64,000 nucleotides of DNA from Agrobacterium sp. RAC06 (GCF_001713475.1 NZ_CP016499.1:744001-808000), one strand, 5' to 3'; counted from the first letter of the stretch, positions 11,749 to 23,706 are shown. Program-made: numbers and translations. The notes: a model not told the origin generated them from the letters alone.

Positions 11749-12564
11749 ATGACCGATATCCTGAAGCGCATCGAAACCTACAAGCGGGAAGAAATCGCGG
11801 CCGCCAAGGCTGCCGTCTCGCTGTCGGAACTCATGGACCGGATCGCGAGCCAAGACGCGCCGCGCGGCTTTTACCGTTCGCTTCTCAGCGCTCGGGACGA
11901 AGGCCGGTTCGGCCTCATCGCCGAGATCAAGAAGGCGAGCCCCTCCAAGGGTCTCATCCGCCCCGATTTCGATCCGCCTGCATTGGCGGCAGCCTACGAA
12001 GCTGGTGGAGCCGCATGCCTGTCCGTGCTCACGGATATGCCGAGCTTTCAAGGGGCGCCCGAATACCTGACGGCCGCTCGCAAGGCCTGCTCGCTGCCGG
12101 CGCTGCGCAAGGATTTCATGTTCGACGCCTATCAGGTCTACGAGGCCCGTGCCTGGGGCGGCGACTGCATCCTGCTGATCATGGCCTCGCTGTCTGATAC
12201 AGAGGCCGCGGAACTGGAAAGCGTCGCCTTCGACCTCGGCATGGATGTACTGATCGAAGTCCACGATGCCGAGGAAATGGAACGTGCGCTGAAACTCAAG
12301 TCGCCTCTCGTCGGCATCAACAACCGCAATCTGCGGACCTTCGACGTCAGCCTCACGGTCAGCGAAGACCTTGCTGCCATGGTGCCGCCCGATCGGCTCC
12401 TGGTCGGCGAGAGCGGCATCTTCACCTATGAAGACTGCCAGCGGCTGCAGAAGTCGGGTATCACGACTTTCCTCGTCGGGGAGAGCCTGATGCGCAAGGA
12501 CGATGTTGCCGAGGCAACACACATGCTTTTGACCGGCAAGACCGGCGCGCTGGCTGCGGAATGA
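11749..12564 (+). CDS. trpC: Indole-3-glycerol phosphate synthase
   Basis: TrpC closes the ring of carboxyphenylamino-deoxyribulose phosphate to give indole-3-glycerol phosphate, the step after the TrpF isomerase reaction. The 271-residue TIM barrel has [16 protein letters not shown] (catalytic Lys), [47 protein letters not shown] and [12 protein letters not shown]. TrpF is not fused to it and not adjacent. It follows trpD by 10 bases, and its TGA overlaps the moaC ATG (ATGA), which couples tryptophan and molybdopterin genes in one transcript. Confidence 0.97.
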   Translation: MTDILKRIETYKREEIAAAKAAVSLSELMDRIASQDAPRGFYRSLLSARDEGRFGLIAEIKKASPSKGLIRPDFDPPALAAAYEAGGAACLSVLTDMPSFQGAPEYLTAARKACSLPALRKDFMFDAYQVYEARAWGGDCILLIMASLSDTEAAELESVAFDLGMDVLIEVHDAEEMERALKLKSPLVGINNRNLRTFDVSLTVSEDLAAMVPPDRLLVGESGIFTYEDCQRLQKSGITTFLVGESLMRKDDVAEATHMLLTGKTGALAAE

Positions 12565-13058
12565 CGGCCGCCGCCGGTGGTCTCACCCATATCGGCGCCT
12601 CCGGCGAGGCGCATATGGTGGACGTCTCGGCCAAGGATGACACGGTTCGAATCGCGGTCGCCGAAGGCTTCGTGAAGATGAAGCCGGAGACGCTTTCAAC
12701 GATACGCGAGGGCAATGCCAAGAAGGGCGATGTGATCGGCACCGCCCGCATTGCTGGCATCATGGCGGCCAAACAGACGAGCAATCTCATTCCGCTTTGT
12801 CATCCGCTGATGCTATCCAAGGTGACTGTCGATATCGAGGAGGACTCGAATCTGCCGGGCCTGCGCGTCGCGGCGACCGTCAAGCTGACCGGCAAGACCG
12901 GAGTCGAGATGGAGGCGTTAACCGCCGTTTCCGTGACATGCCTGACGATCTACGACATGGCCAAGGCCGTGGACAAGACGATGGAAATCGGTGGGATCCG
13001 CGTGATGGAAAAGAGCGGCGGCAAATCGGGCGATTTTCGCCACCCGGAGCGGAGCTGA
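12561..13058 (+). CDS. moaC: Cyclic pyranopterin monophosphate synthase
   Basis: MoaC works after MoaA to turn the GTP-derived cyclic intermediate into cyclic pyranopterin monophosphate for molybdenum cofactor synthesis. The 165-residue product contains [40 protein letters not shown], the [13 protein letters not shown] motif and [20 protein letters not shown], all diagnostic. It overlaps trpC by 4 bases and moeA by 1 base (TGATG), so translational coupling on both sides is likely. Confidence 0.97.
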   Translation: MTAAAGGLTHIGASGEAHMVDVSAKDDTVRIAVAEGFVKMKPETLSTIREGNAKKGDVIGTARIAGIMAAKQTSNLIPLCHPLMLSKVTVDIEEDSNLPGLRVAATVKLTGKTGVEMEALTAVSVTCLTIYDMAKAVDKTMEIGGIRVMEKSGGKSGDFRHPERS

Positions 13059-14272
13059 TGTCGCTGCTGCCGGTCGAGGAAGCGCTCTCGCGGCTTCTGG
13101 CCGCAGCGCGACCTATAACCGATACACAGCAGGTTTCGCTGCATGAGGCCAATGGTCGGGTGCTTGCGGCCGATCTGACGGCCCGCCTCACCCAGCCCCC
13201 CTTCGATGCCTCGGCCATGGACGGCTATGCGCTGCGCGCTGCAGACGCCACCCAAGTCGGGTCCATCCTCACGGTCATCGGCGAATCGGCAGCCGGGCAT
13301 GGATACTCTGGAACCGTCGCTTCAGGCGAAGCCGTGCGCATCTTTACCGGGGCCCCCGTCCCTGCTGCTGCCGACAGTATTCTTCTTCAGGAGGATGCCG
13401 AAAAGCTTGAGGGCGGTCGCATCCGAAGCAATTTCGCCGTGACCAAAGGGCGACATATCAGACCACGTGGACAGGATTTTGCCGAGGGTGACGTCGCGCT
13501 GTCTGCGGGCCTAAGCCTCGATTTCAGCCATCTGACGCTCGCGGCTGCGATGAACCATGCGACGCTTCCCGTCTTTCGTCGCCCGCGCGTCGCAATCCTT
13601 GCCACGGGTGACGAACTGGTGTCTCCGGGGACGTCCCCCGCCCAAAGCCAGATCATCGGCTCCAACACGTTTGGCATTGCTGCACTTGCCCGCGACAATG
13701 GCGCCGAGGTCATCGATCTCGGCATCGTCGCCGACAACCGGGGCCTGTTGCTTGAGGCGATCGAGCGAGCGCGCGCCAGCGGTGTCGATGTCCTCGTCAC
13801 CCTGGGAGGGGCCTCAGTCGGCGATCATGACCTTGTGCAATCGACGCTCGTCTCCGCTGGCATGGAACTCAACTTCTGGCGGATCGCCATGCGGCCAGGC
13901 AAGCCGCTGATGGTCGGCCGGCTGGGCGCGATGCAGGTCCTGGGACTTCCCGGCAATCCGGTCTCCAGCCTCGTCTGTGGGCTTTTGTTTCTGGAGCCTC
14001 TGCTGTGCCATCTCGGACATCGGCAGTCCCCCCGGCGGATGGCCTCGGCGACGCTGCGCAATGCCCTGCCGGCCAATGACAAGCGGCAGGACTATGTGCG
14101 GGCGAAGCTAACAGACCGAGACGGTGAACTGCCTTTGGTCGAGAGCTTCGGCAAGCAGGACAGCTCGATGATGCGGATCTTCTCGCAGTCGGACTGTCTG
14201 ATCGTAAGGCCACCGCATGCGGCGGCTGCTGAAGCGGGTGAGACTGTCCCGGTTATGCTGCTCCGACCCTGA
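13058..14272 (+). CDS. moeA: Molybdopterin molybdenumtransferase
   Basis: MoeA inserts molybdate into adenylylated molybdopterin. The 404-residue product starts [14 protein letters not shown] at the ATG overlapping the moaC stop by one base. Visible are PPFDASAMDGYALRA, VRIFTGAPVPAAADSI, the RPRGQDFAEGD segment, VAILATGDELVSPG, and TLGGASVGDHDLV of the MoCF-binding fold, followed by MRPGKPLMVG and LPGNPVSS, then a C-terminal beta domain. The order and length are normal. It ends the ppiD-trpDC-moaC-moeA run and is followed by a strong terminator. Confidence 0.97.
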   Translation: MSLLPVEEALSRLLAAARPITDTQQVSLHEANGRVLAADLTARLTQPPFDASAMDGYALRAADATQVGSILTVIGESAAGHGYSGTVASGEAVRIFTGAPVPAAADSILLQEDAEKLEGGRIRSNFAVTKGRHIRPRGQDFAEGDVALSAGLSLDFSHLTLAAAMNHATLPVFRRPRVAILATGDELVSPGTSPAQSQIIGSNTFGIAALARDNGAEVIDLGIVADNRGLLLEAIERARASGVDVLVTLGGASVGDHDLVQSTLVSAGMELNFWRIAMRPGKPLMVGRLGAMQVLGLPGNPVSSLVCGLLFLEPLLCHLGHRQSPRRMASATLRNALPANDKRQDYVRAKLTDRDGELPLVESFGKQDSSMMRIFSQSDCLIVRPPHAAAAEAGETVPVMLLRP

Positions 14273-14311
14273 GCGCAGCACACACCCCTCTAGAACGCGA
14301 TTGAAAGCAGA

Positions 14312-14340
14312 AGACCCGGCACGAGGCCGGGTCTTTGCAT
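14312..14340. terminator. Terminator between convergent moeA and pyrG
   Basis: The 9-base stem AGACCCGGC (14312-14320) and GCCGGGTCT (14326-14334) with a 5-base loop is followed by TTGCATTTGTTT on the plus strand. Upstream of it is GAAAGCAGA, so the minus strand also gets a short T-containing tail. It may serve both genes. Confidence 0.8.
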
Positions 14341-14359
14341 TTGTTTATCGTCGGCCGCC

Positions 14360-16511
<2,152 letters not shown>

Positions 16512-16585
16512 GGAATGTCCATCCTGCCCGATAAGGGCAAAATCAATGAGGTTGGCGGCTCTTTACATGAGAGGAACGGCCATTG

Positions 16586-16614
16586 AAAGCCCCTCTTCCG
16601 CATTTCGGGGCTTT
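16586..16614 (-). terminator. Stem-loop between tpiA and secG
   Basis: AAAGCCCC (16586-16593) pairs with GGGGCTTT (16607-16614) around a 13-base loop, six bases past the tpiA stop. No T-run follows on the minus strand, so termination would be partial at best. Confidence 0.4.
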
Positions 16615-16619
16615 GCCCC

Positions 16620-17390
16620 TCAGGCGGTGAGTTCCTCATAGATCTGGTATATGGCGAGGAAATCGGCTGCCTTCAAGCTCGCACCACCGATCAGGGCACC
16701 ATCGACATTGTCGACCGCCATCAGTTCCTTGGCATTCGAAGGCTTGACCGAGCCGCCATAGAGAAGGCGCATCTTCTTGCCCACGTCGCCGAAGCGCTTG
16801 ACCAGTTCGGCACGCAGGAAAGCATGCGCTTGCGCCACGTCCGCAACGGTCGGCGTCAGGCCGGTCCCGATCGCCCATACGGGCTCATAGGCGATAACGG
16901 TGCGTTCTGCCGTAGCGCCATCCGGGACGGAGCCGGCAAGCTGACGCTTTAGGATGTCGAGTGTCTGACCGGACTTGCGCTCGTCTGCCGTCTCGCCAAT
17001 GCAGATCACGGCTGTCAGGTCCGCCGCATAGGCGGCTTCCGCCTTGGCGCGCACGAGATGATCGGTTTCGGCGTGGTCGGTGCGACGCTCGGAGTGGCCG
17101 ACGATGACATGCGTGCCGAAGGAGTCAGCGATCATCTCGGCCGAGAGATCGCCCGTATGGGCCCCCGACGCATTCTGATGGCAATCCTGGGCGCCGATCT
17201 GCAGAGGACTGTCGGTGCACAGCGCGGTCGCGACATAAAGCAGCGTTGCCGGCGGGCAGATCAGGCATTCTACCTTCTCGGACAGCGGCCCCTGGACACC
17301 TTCAGCAATTGCCTTGATCTGATCGAGCGAGGCTCGTGTGCCATTCATTTTCCAATTGCCCGCAACAAGCGGGCGAACATCCGGTGTCAT
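16620..17390 (-). CDS. tpiA: Triose-phosphate isomerase
   Basis: TpiA interconverts dihydroxyacetone phosphate and glyceraldehyde 3-phosphate. The 256-residue TIM barrel shows [10 protein letters not shown] (catalytic Lys), [29 protein letters not shown] (catalytic His), [13 protein letters not shown] (catalytic Glu and loop 6) and [11 protein letters not shown] (phosphate loop). All key residues are present. It is the first gene of the minus-strand set tpiA-secG-pyrG; 143 bases separate its start from the end of the upstream hydrolase gene. Confidence 0.98.
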   Translation of the reverse strand: MTPDVRPLVAGNWKMNGTRASLDQIKAIAEGVQGPLSEKVECLICPPATLLYVATALCTDSPLQIGAQDCHQNASGAHTGDLSAEMIADSFGTHVIVGHSERRTDHAETDHLVRAKAEAAYAADLTAVICIGETADERKSGQTLDILKRQLAGSVPDGATAERTVIAYEPVWAIGTGLTPTVADVAQAHAFLRAELVKRFGDVGKKMRLLYGGSVKPSNAKELMAVDNVDGALIGGASLKAADFLAIYQIYEELTA

Positions 17391-17533
17391 ATCGTCTCAA
17401 CCCCTATTTCGCTTGTGCGAAGTAGCAAATCTGAGCCCGAAAGGAAAGATTGCGCTATCCGATTGGCCCGTTTATCGGGCGACATGGTGAAAATGTGAAC
17501 CTCGGCCGCCCGGATAACCGGCAGACCAACCCG

Positions 17534-18415
17534 TTACCGGATGAGCCAATTGAGGAGGGCACGCCAATCCGACATACGCACCGGCGTCCCGTGCGATCCG
17601 GTCTCGAACAGAGTGAAGCGTACCGGCTGACCCGCTGCGCGGAGCTTCCTGAAGATAGAAACCTGGCCTTCGGCCGCGTAGACACTGTCGCGGCTTCCAT
17701 GGGTGAACCAGATCGGCAGCCTGGCCTTGGCTGCGGCACTCTTCGGGAGTGCCGGATCCGGCGCGCCGCCGAGGATCGCCATGCCTGAGAGCTTCGCTAC
17801 GGTTGCCGGGTCCCGCGACAGGCCCGAGCAGATGAAGCTGCCCATGGATGCACAAGCCAGAACCACCGGCTTGCCACCGGATTGAGCCGAGGCGTAGGCA
17901 ACAAGGGACGCGATCTCGCTGACGCCCTTGTCGTCGAAGCTTCTCACCGAAGGCGCGTAATAGGTGCCGCCGTTTTCGGCGGCGAGGTTCTTCAGGCGAT
18001 TGAAATTGCCACCGAAGCTGATGTCGTTCAGCCCAAGGCGTCTGTCCCCGCCCCTGCCGTGAATGAAGATCACGGTGAAGGCCTGGCCCTGATCACGGCC
18101 GACCCGTCCGACCTCCATCGGCCCGGTCGGGAGCTGCAGTGTCTGGTTCTCCTGGACCCGTCGAACCTTCAGCGACACATAGCGATCCTTCACGCGACGC
18201 TCAGGGATACTGTCGCGGCCGTTGATGTCGCGCATCTCATCATAATCGATGCGGGTGAAATCGCCGCTGTCTCCAGTTTCCAGCACCGTCTGGCTCGAAA
18301 ACAGCTCATCCTTGAATGGTGCGATGGTCTCGGCTCTGGCACTCGACAGGAACAGAAACGGAAAGAGAACGCAGGAAATCGCCGCAGTGCGGAAATGAGC
18401 TGTGGACATCTGCAT
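17534..18415 (-). CDS. Exported alpha/beta-hydrolase (phospholipase/carboxylesterase-like)
   Basis: The 293-residue product starts MQMSTAHFRTAAISCVLFPF and has a Sec signal peptide with probable cleavage after SARA (about residue 29). The alpha/beta-hydrolase core has VIFIHGRGGDRR (oxyanion loop), VLACASMGSF (nucleophile Ser in a CxSxG elbow rather than GxSxG), THGSRDSVY (acid) and TGSHGTPV (His), so the triad looks complete. The substrate is unknown; short esters or phospholipids in the periplasm are possible. An upstream extension of the frame has no signal-peptide character. It is divergent from parE (217 bases between the starts). Confidence 0.78.
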   Translation of the reverse strand: MQMSTAHFRTAAISCVLFPFLFLSSARAETIAPFKDELFSSQTVLETGDSGDFTRIDYDEMRDINGRDSIPERRVKDRYVSLKVRRVQENQTLQLPTGPMEVGRVGRDQGQAFTVIFIHGRGGDRRLGLNDISFGGNFNRLKNLAAENGGTYYAPSVRSFDDKGVSEIASLVAYASAQSGGKPVVLACASMGSFICSGLSRDPATVAKLSGMAILGGAPDPALPKSAAAKARLPIWFTHGSRDSVYAAEGQVSIFRKLRAAGQPVRFTLFETGSHGTPVRMSDWRALLNWLIR

Positions 18416-18632
18416 GGAAGATGGGTTTCCTCTCGGCTCACGCTTGCCTTCGCGAAATGCGCCACGCAAAGCTGGCCCGAATTCAACATGCGCCGGCTCT
18501 CTGGCCCTTCGCGCCTGCCCTGCCTATCTGGCACAATCCGACCGATTCGCAGATGCGACTGGCCTGATGCGGCGGCTTTATGAAGGTGCCGCGAAGCCGG
18601 CATCGAACAGCAACAGAGTATCGAACGACGCC

Positions 18633-20687
18633 ATGGACGACAACGATCTCTTTTCCGGCATGCCGCTCGCCCAGAAGGTCGAGGCGGAAACCGTGACGAC
18701 GCCGACACCGACCCCTGCGCCTGCCGCGCGACCGGCGGCCCCTGCTTCGACGGCGGGACCTGAGGAATATGGCGCGTCTTCCATTCGCGTTCTCGAAGGC
18801 CTCGAGCCGGTGCGCATGCGTCCGGGGATGTATATCGGCGGCACGGACGAAAAGGCGCTGCATCACCTTTTTGCCGAAGTCATCGACAACTCGATGGACG
18901 AAGCAGTTGCAGGACACGCCAACTTCATCGACGTGCATCTGGATACCCAGGGCTTTCTGACGGTCACGGATAACGGTCGCGGTATCCCGGTCGAACTGCA
19001 TCCGCAGGTTCCGGGCAAGTCGACGCTCGAAGTGATCATGACCAAGCTGCATGCCGGCGGCAAATTCGACGGCAAGGCTTATGAGACTTCAGGTGGTCTG
19101 CACGGCGTCGGTGTGTCCGTTGTCAACGCGTTGTCCGACCTGCTCGAGGTTGAAGTCGCCCGCAATCGCAAGCTCTATCGCCAGACCTTTTCGCGCGGCG
19201 TGCCGCAGGGCGGGCTTGAAGAACTGGGCGAAGTGCACAACCGACGCGGCACGCGGGTACGCTTTCACCCCGATCCGCAGATCTTCGGCGATCATGCAAA
19301 GTTCGATCCGGGCCGGATCTTCCGCATGGCGCGGTCGAAGGCCTATCTGTTCGGCGGCGTCGAGATCCGCTGGTCCTGCGATCCGGGCATGGTGCCCGAG
19401 GGTGGCGACATCCCGGAGAAGGCCGTCTTCCACTTCCCCGGTGGCCTGAAGGACTATCTTGCCGCGACGCTCGGCAAGGACTTCACCGTCACCCGCGAGA
19501 TCTTCGCCGGCAAGACCGAGAAGACCGGCGGCCATGGCGCGATGGAATGGGCTGTTACTTGGTATGGCGGTGACCCGGCTCTGCATTCCTATTGCAACAC
19601 CATCCCGACGCCTGAAGGCGGCACCCATGAAGCCGGTCTGCGCATTGCGCTGACCAAGGGCTTAAAGAACTATGCTGAACTGACGCAAAACAAGCGCGCA
19701 AAAGAAATCACCACCGACGACGTGATGATTTCTGCTGTCGGCATGCTGTCGGTTTTCATCCGTGAGCCTGAGTTCGTCGGCCAGACCAAGGACAAGCTCG
19801 CGACCGTCGAGGCCCAGCGTCTTGTCGAAAACGTGCTGCGCGACCCCTTCGACCATTATCTCGCCGACAATCCCAACGAAGCGGCCAAACTGCTCGACTG
19901 GGTGATCGAGCGCGCGGAAGAGCGATTGCGCCGCCGCAAGGAAAAGGAAGTCAATCGCAAGACGGCCGTGCGCAAACTGCGTCTGCCGGGCAAGCTTGCC
20001 GACTGCTCACAAAACACGGCCGAAGGCGCCGAACTCTTCATTGTCGAGGGTGACTCGGCTGGTGGCTCGGCCAAGCAGGCGCGCAACCGCTCCAATCAGG
20101 CGATCCTGCCGCTGCGCGGCAAGATCCTGAACGTCGGGTCGGCGAGCCGCGAAAAGCTGATGGCCAACCAACAGATCGCCGACCTGATCCAGGCGCTCGG
20201 CTGCGGCACACGGACGAAGTATCGTGACGAAGACCTGCGTTACGAACGCATCATCGTGATGACCGATGCTGACGTCGACGGCGCACATATCGCATCGCTG
20301 CTGATCACCTTCTTCTATCAGGAAATGCCCGAACTCATCCGCGGCAACCATCTCTATCTCGCGGTGCCCCCGCTTTACGTCATTCGCCAGGGCGCCAAGA
20401 CGGTCTATGCCCGCGACGACGCCCACCGGGCCGAGTTGATGGAGACCGTATTCAAGGGCAAGAAGGTCGAGATCGGACGCTTCAAAGGTCTCGGTGAAAT
20501 GATGCCGGCGCAGCTCAAGGAAACGACCATGGATCCGAGCAAGCGGACGCTGCTCAGGGTCGGCATCGATGACGTAGATTTCGAGGGCACGCGGGACGCG
20601 GTAGACGCCTTGATGGGAACGAAGCCTGAGGCCCGCTTCCGCTTCATCCAGGAGCGTGCCGCCTTCGCCGAGAACCTCGACATCTGA
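18633..20687 (+). CDS. parE: DNA topoisomerase IV subunit B
   Basis: ParE is the ATPase subunit that, with ParC, unlinks daughter chromosomes. The 684-residue product has an N-terminal acidic/Pro-Ala linker (1-45) and the GHKL ATPase: EVIDNSMDEAVAGH, VTDNGRGIP, GGLHGVGVSVVNALS. A transducer domain follows, then the TOPRIM domain with IVEGDSAGGSAKQARNR and MTDADVDGAHIASLL, and a GRFKGLGEM segment near the end. About 685 residues fits ParE better than GyrB, which is usually about 810. The start is taken at MDDNDLFSG; an in-frame ATG at 18567 would add 22 residues. Confidence 0.93.
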   Translation: MDDNDLFSGMPLAQKVEAETVTTPTPTPAPAARPAAPASTAGPEEYGASSIRVLEGLEPVRMRPGMYIGGTDEKALHHLFAEVIDNSMDEAVAGHANFIDVHLDTQGFLTVTDNGRGIPVELHPQVPGKSTLEVIMTKLHAGGKFDGKAYETSGGLHGVGVSVVNALSDLLEVEVARNRKLYRQTFSRGVPQGGLEELGEVHNRRGTRVRFHPDPQIFGDHAKFDPGRIFRMARSKAYLFGGVEIRWSCDPGMVPEGGDIPEKAVFHFPGGLKDYLAATLGKDFTVTREIFAGKTEKTGGHGAMEWAVTWYGGDPALHSYCNTIPTPEGGTHEAGLRIALTKGLKNYAELTQNKRAKEITTDDVMISAVGMLSVFIREPEFVGQTKDKLATVEAQRLVENVLRDPFDHYLADNPNEAAKLLDWVIERAEERLRRRKEKEVNRKTAVRKLRLPGKLADCSQNTAEGAELFIVEGDSAGGSAKQARNRSNQAILPLRGKILNVGSASREKLMANQQIADLIQALGCGTRTKYRDEDLRYERIIVMTDADVDGAHIASLLITFFYQEMPELIRGNHLYLAVPPLYVIRQGAKTVYARDDAHRAELMETVFKGKKVEIGRFKGLGEMMPAQLKETTMDPSKRTLLRVGIDDVDFEGTRDAVDALMGTKPEARFRFIQERAAFAENLDI

Positions 20688-20736
20688 GGCATAGTGACGA
20701 TCACTTCCGGGGCCGCCGCTTGTTTCCAGCGCGAGA

Positions 20737-21984
20737 ATGCGCCATATGCAGGGCAGCATTAACGGGATAGTCCAGAACGTGAGTCAGGCTGAAATTCAGA
20801 CCCCGTCGAAAGGGCCGCGTTGGCTCGGTCAGGCAACGGCAAATCGCATCGCCCTGATTACACCGATCTCCGTCGCACGCTGGCTGCTGGTACTGATCGG
20901 CATTGCCGCGATCTACTTTTTCCACGGTTTCGTCGTGCCTGTGATGGCCGCGCTCGTCATCGCCTTTGCAAGCTGGCCGCTTTACCGCCGGCTGCTTGAA
21001 CGCATCGGCGGCAACACGACGATCGGCGCAACGATCGCGCTCATCGCCATCTTGGCCTTCCTCATCATCCCGATCGGCATCGCGATTTCTTATGCGGTTG
21101 ACGAGATACGCCAGTGGATCAGCTGGGCGGTGCAGGCAAACGAGACCGGAGCCCCGCCTCCGGCCTGGATTGCGGCCCTGCCACGCATCGGTGACTGGCT
21201 CGTTGCGCAATGGAACGAGCATATCGGGCAGCCAGGTGCGATTGGCGAACTCATCCAACTGGTGAGTGGTGCCAATATCGGCAACATCTATCGGGCTGTG
21301 ATCGCCGCAGGAGATGGTCTTTTCCATCTGGTGTTGACGCTTCTGTTCATGCTGATCGCCCTCTTCTTCGTCTATCGCGATGGCGCCAACTTCTCGCGCC
21401 AGCTCGACCTGCTCGGCGAGCGCATTCTGCCCAACCGCTGGGAACGGATTTCACGCGTGGTTCCCGCGACGATCAGTTCCACTGTCACAGGCATGACGCT
21501 GATCGCAATCGCCGAAGGCATCATTCTCGGCATCGCGTATTGGCTCGCTGGCGTGCCCTCCCCGGTCACCCTGGGCGTGATCACCGGCGTCATGGCACTC
21601 ATTCCGGGTGGCGCACCGCTCTCGTTCACACTGGTTTCGATCTATCTCGTCGCCAGCGGCTCCATGTTCGAAGGCGTTGCCCTTTTCGTCTGGGGCTCGG
21701 TCGAGCTCTTCATCGTCGACAAGACCGTCCGTCCGCGCCTCGTCGGAGGTCCAATCAAGCTGCCGTTCCTGCCGACCTTCTTCGGCCTGGTGGGCGGCGT
21801 GAAAACCATGGGCTTCCTCGGCCTGTTCATCGGCCCGGTGCTGATGGCGCTCCTTGTCTCCATCTGGCGCGAGTGGATCCGCGAGGTCGAACGCTCCGAC
21901 GACGTCCTTCCCGTGGACGAGCAAGGGGAACTCGATCTCTTCACCGATTCGGGCCGTGAAGCCACGCGGGTTTCGATCGCCTAG
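20737..21984 (+). CDS. AI-2E family transporter (PerM-like)
   Basis: The 415-residue membrane protein has about eight hydrophobic helices in the AI-2E_transport layout: two N-terminal pairs (about 48-75 and 95-122), a periplasmic segment, then LTLLFMLIALFFVYRDG, the GMTLIAIAEGIILGIAYWLAGV segment, LGVITGVMALIPGGAPL and the end GGVKTMGFLGLFIGPVLMALL. The PxGGAP and GLFIGPV motifs are family signatures. The family was named for autoinducer-2 export in E. coli TqsA, but many members have other or unknown substrates. It follows parE by 49 bases on the same strand. Confidence 0.88.
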   Translation: MRHMQGSINGIVQNVSQAEIQTPSKGPRWLGQATANRIALITPISVARWLLVLIGIAAIYFFHGFVVPVMAALVIAFASWPLYRRLLERIGGNTTIGATIALIAILAFLIIPIGIAISYAVDEIRQWISWAVQANETGAPPPAWIAALPRIGDWLVAQWNEHIGQPGAIGELIQLVSGANIGNIYRAVIAAGDGLFHLVLTLLFMLIALFFVYRDGANFSRQLDLLGERILPNRWERISRVVPATISSTVTGMTLIAIAEGIILGIAYWLAGVPSPVTLGVITGVMALIPGGAPLSFTLVSIYLVASGSMFEGVALFVWGSVELFIVDKTVRPRLVGGPIKLPFLPTFFGLVGGVKTMGFLGLFIGPVLMALLVSIWREWIREVERSDDVLPVDEQGELDLFTDSGREATRVSIA

Positions 21985-22124
21985 CGGGATCTGCTGGTGC
22001 ACGAGTTTTCGGCGCGTACTCGCCTTAAGCCCTTCGTCGACGAAGCAACGGTATCCTGCCTTGCTTCGGCTCCAATCATTCTGTTTCGTCTGACCGCCGA
22101 CGACCCTGACGGGAGCCCCCTGCG

Positions 22125-22535
22125 ATGAAGACTGCACTGATCATGATGACGATCCTTGGCTGCGACGACAGCGTCAGCCATTGCGAGTTCGTCGAGACGC
22201 CGGTCGAGCGATTCGTCTCCATCGAGCTGTGCAACGCTGCATCGGAACAGGTCCTGGGGCGCTATACCAATATCGGCTATCCGACGGCCGTTGCCGTCTG
22301 CCAGACGCCTCCACCAGAGATCATGGAGGCACTGGCTGCGCAGTCACCGCAGACGGACAGCAGTGCTGCGATTGTGGTGCCGACAGCAGAACAGGAGCGT
22401 ACACTAAAGGATCGTGCGATCGACGCGGTGCGCGAAGTCCTGCCCGGCAAGGCTGCGATCAAGATGATCTTCGAGAAGCCGATCCACGTTGTCTCGGAAA
22501 GCTATTCATGGGTCGCCAAGAAAATCGTGCCGTGA
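22125..22535 (+). CDS. Small cysteine-containing protein of unknown function
   Basis: I do not recognise this 136-residue protein. It starts MKTALIMMTILGCDDSVSHC, has four cysteines (residues 13, 20, 36, 59) in its first half, a Pro/Ser-rich middle (60-90) and a charged helix followed by AIKMIFEKPIHVVSESYSWV. The first 13 residues end in ILGC, which faintly resembles a lipobox, but the stretch is short for a signal peptide. It is 140 bases downstream of the permease gene and ends 4 bases before the convergent DUF2336 gene. Codon use looks like that of its neighbours, so it is probably real. Confidence 0.6.
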   Translation: MKTALIMMTILGCDDSVSHCEFVETPVERFVSIELCNAASEQVLGRYTNIGYPTAVAVCQTPPPEIMEALAAQSPQTDSSAAIVVPTAEQERTLKDRAIDAVREVLPGKAAIKMIFEKPIHVVSESYSWVAKKIVP

Positions 22536-22539
22536 CGGG

Positions 22540-23706
22540 TCAGGCGGCGGCGAGCGCGAAGCCGGAGGCATAATCCCGCGCCAGACGCCGCTCCTCGGCG
22601 ATGGCGAGCCGCTCGATCATGTCGACGAGCGCACTTGCAGGTTCAGTAAGATTGCTGTCCCCGCGATAACGCTGCACAAGGCGATGGGCGATGTGATCGA
22701 GGTCGAAGCCGCTCGCCGACTGGATAAGCCCACGCCACAGCATGACGGCATCAACGAAAAGCGGGCTGACATCGCGGCCGAGACCTGCGGATTCCAAGAG
22801 TGCGCGCACGGCGTGGAAGCGTCCGGTTGCGAGGATAGAGCGCACGCGGCGCTCGTCGAGCCCGGAAATCGCAACGATGGCGCAAGAGAAGAAGTCGGTC
22901 CGGCCAGCGCATAGCGCATGCATCAGGAAGGCGGGAGTCAGCCGGCCTGCGACCCTGAGCTGCTCCGTCAGGCGCGCGAGTTCGTCGCCATGAACGTCGG
23001 CAAGCAGGGCGATGGTGGCGCTGTCGCCAGCTTCGCGTGCGATTCGCTCGATGCGACGACTGCCGATGGCGCCGATCACCAAACCTGAGCCGGCGAGCGC
23101 TTCAGTGACGAACTGGACGAGGAGTTGCCGCACACCACTCGTCAGATCGTCACGATCCAGAAGAAGGGCGCGGATTCGTTCACTGTGGCCGTGACGCTCG
23201 GCAATGCGGCGCAGGGTAAAGGCCGTGATGCAGGCGCCGGGATTTTCCAGGAGGACCTCAAGCTCGGCCGCATCGCCGATCTCAGCAAGTGCTGCGGCCA
23301 CGCCAACGCTGACCTTCTTGCGAGCAGCAATCAGGGCACGGGTTTCGACGGTGCCACGGCCGGCAATGTCGACCAGATCGGCATCTGACAGAACCGGCGA
23401 GCACAGAATGACGACCGAAGCGATTTCCGGCTGATCCTCGGCCAGCGATACCATCAAGGCCCGTGGAGCCCGCTCTTCCGGGGCAAGAATATCGGCGAGC
23501 GCGAGCCGCACCTGTGGTGCCGGGTCGTCGAGCAGATAGGTCATCGCCATCTGAGCTGCCTGGCGCTCGTCCGGGGCCATGTCGGACTTCAAATAGGCGC
23601 GAGCAAGCGCGTTTGCTGCACGCGCCCGATCCTGCGTCTTTGCCGTTTCGACCCATCTGAGAAAAGCTGCAACGATCAAAGTCGAACCCACTCGCCACCT
23701 GTACAA
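22540..23706 (-). CDS. DUF2336 domain protein (HEAT-like)
   Basis: The 388-residue product fits the alphaproteobacterial DUF2336 family. An N-terminal FLRWVETAKTQDRARAANALARAYL segment and a series of alpha-hairpin repeats (for example DDPAPQVRLALADILA, HGHSERIRALLLDR) resemble HEAT-like solenoids. No catalytic motif is visible. The function is unknown; the solenoid suggests a protein-binding scaffold. The start may lie a few codons inside, since MYRWRVGS is not typical. It stands alone on the minus strand, convergent with the Cys-containing small gene, with a 119-base gap upstream. Confidence 0.75.
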   Translation of the reverse strand: MYRWRVGSTLIVAAFLRWVETAKTQDRARAANALARAYLKSDMAPDERQAAQMAMTYLLDDPAPQVRLALADILAPEERAPRALMVSLAEDQPEIASVVILCSPVLSDADLVDIAGRGTVETRALIAARKKVSVGVAAALAEIGDAAELEVLLENPGACITAFTLRRIAERHGHSERIRALLLDRDDLTSGVRQLLVQFVTEALAGSGLVIGAIGSRRIERIAREAGDSATIALLADVHGDELARLTEQLRVAGRLTPAFLMHALCAGRTDFFSCAIVAISGLDERRVRSILATGRFHAVRALLESAGLGRDVSPLFVDAVMLWRGLIQSASGFDLDHIAHRLVQRYRGDSNLTEPASALVDMIERLAIAEERRLARDYASGFALAAA

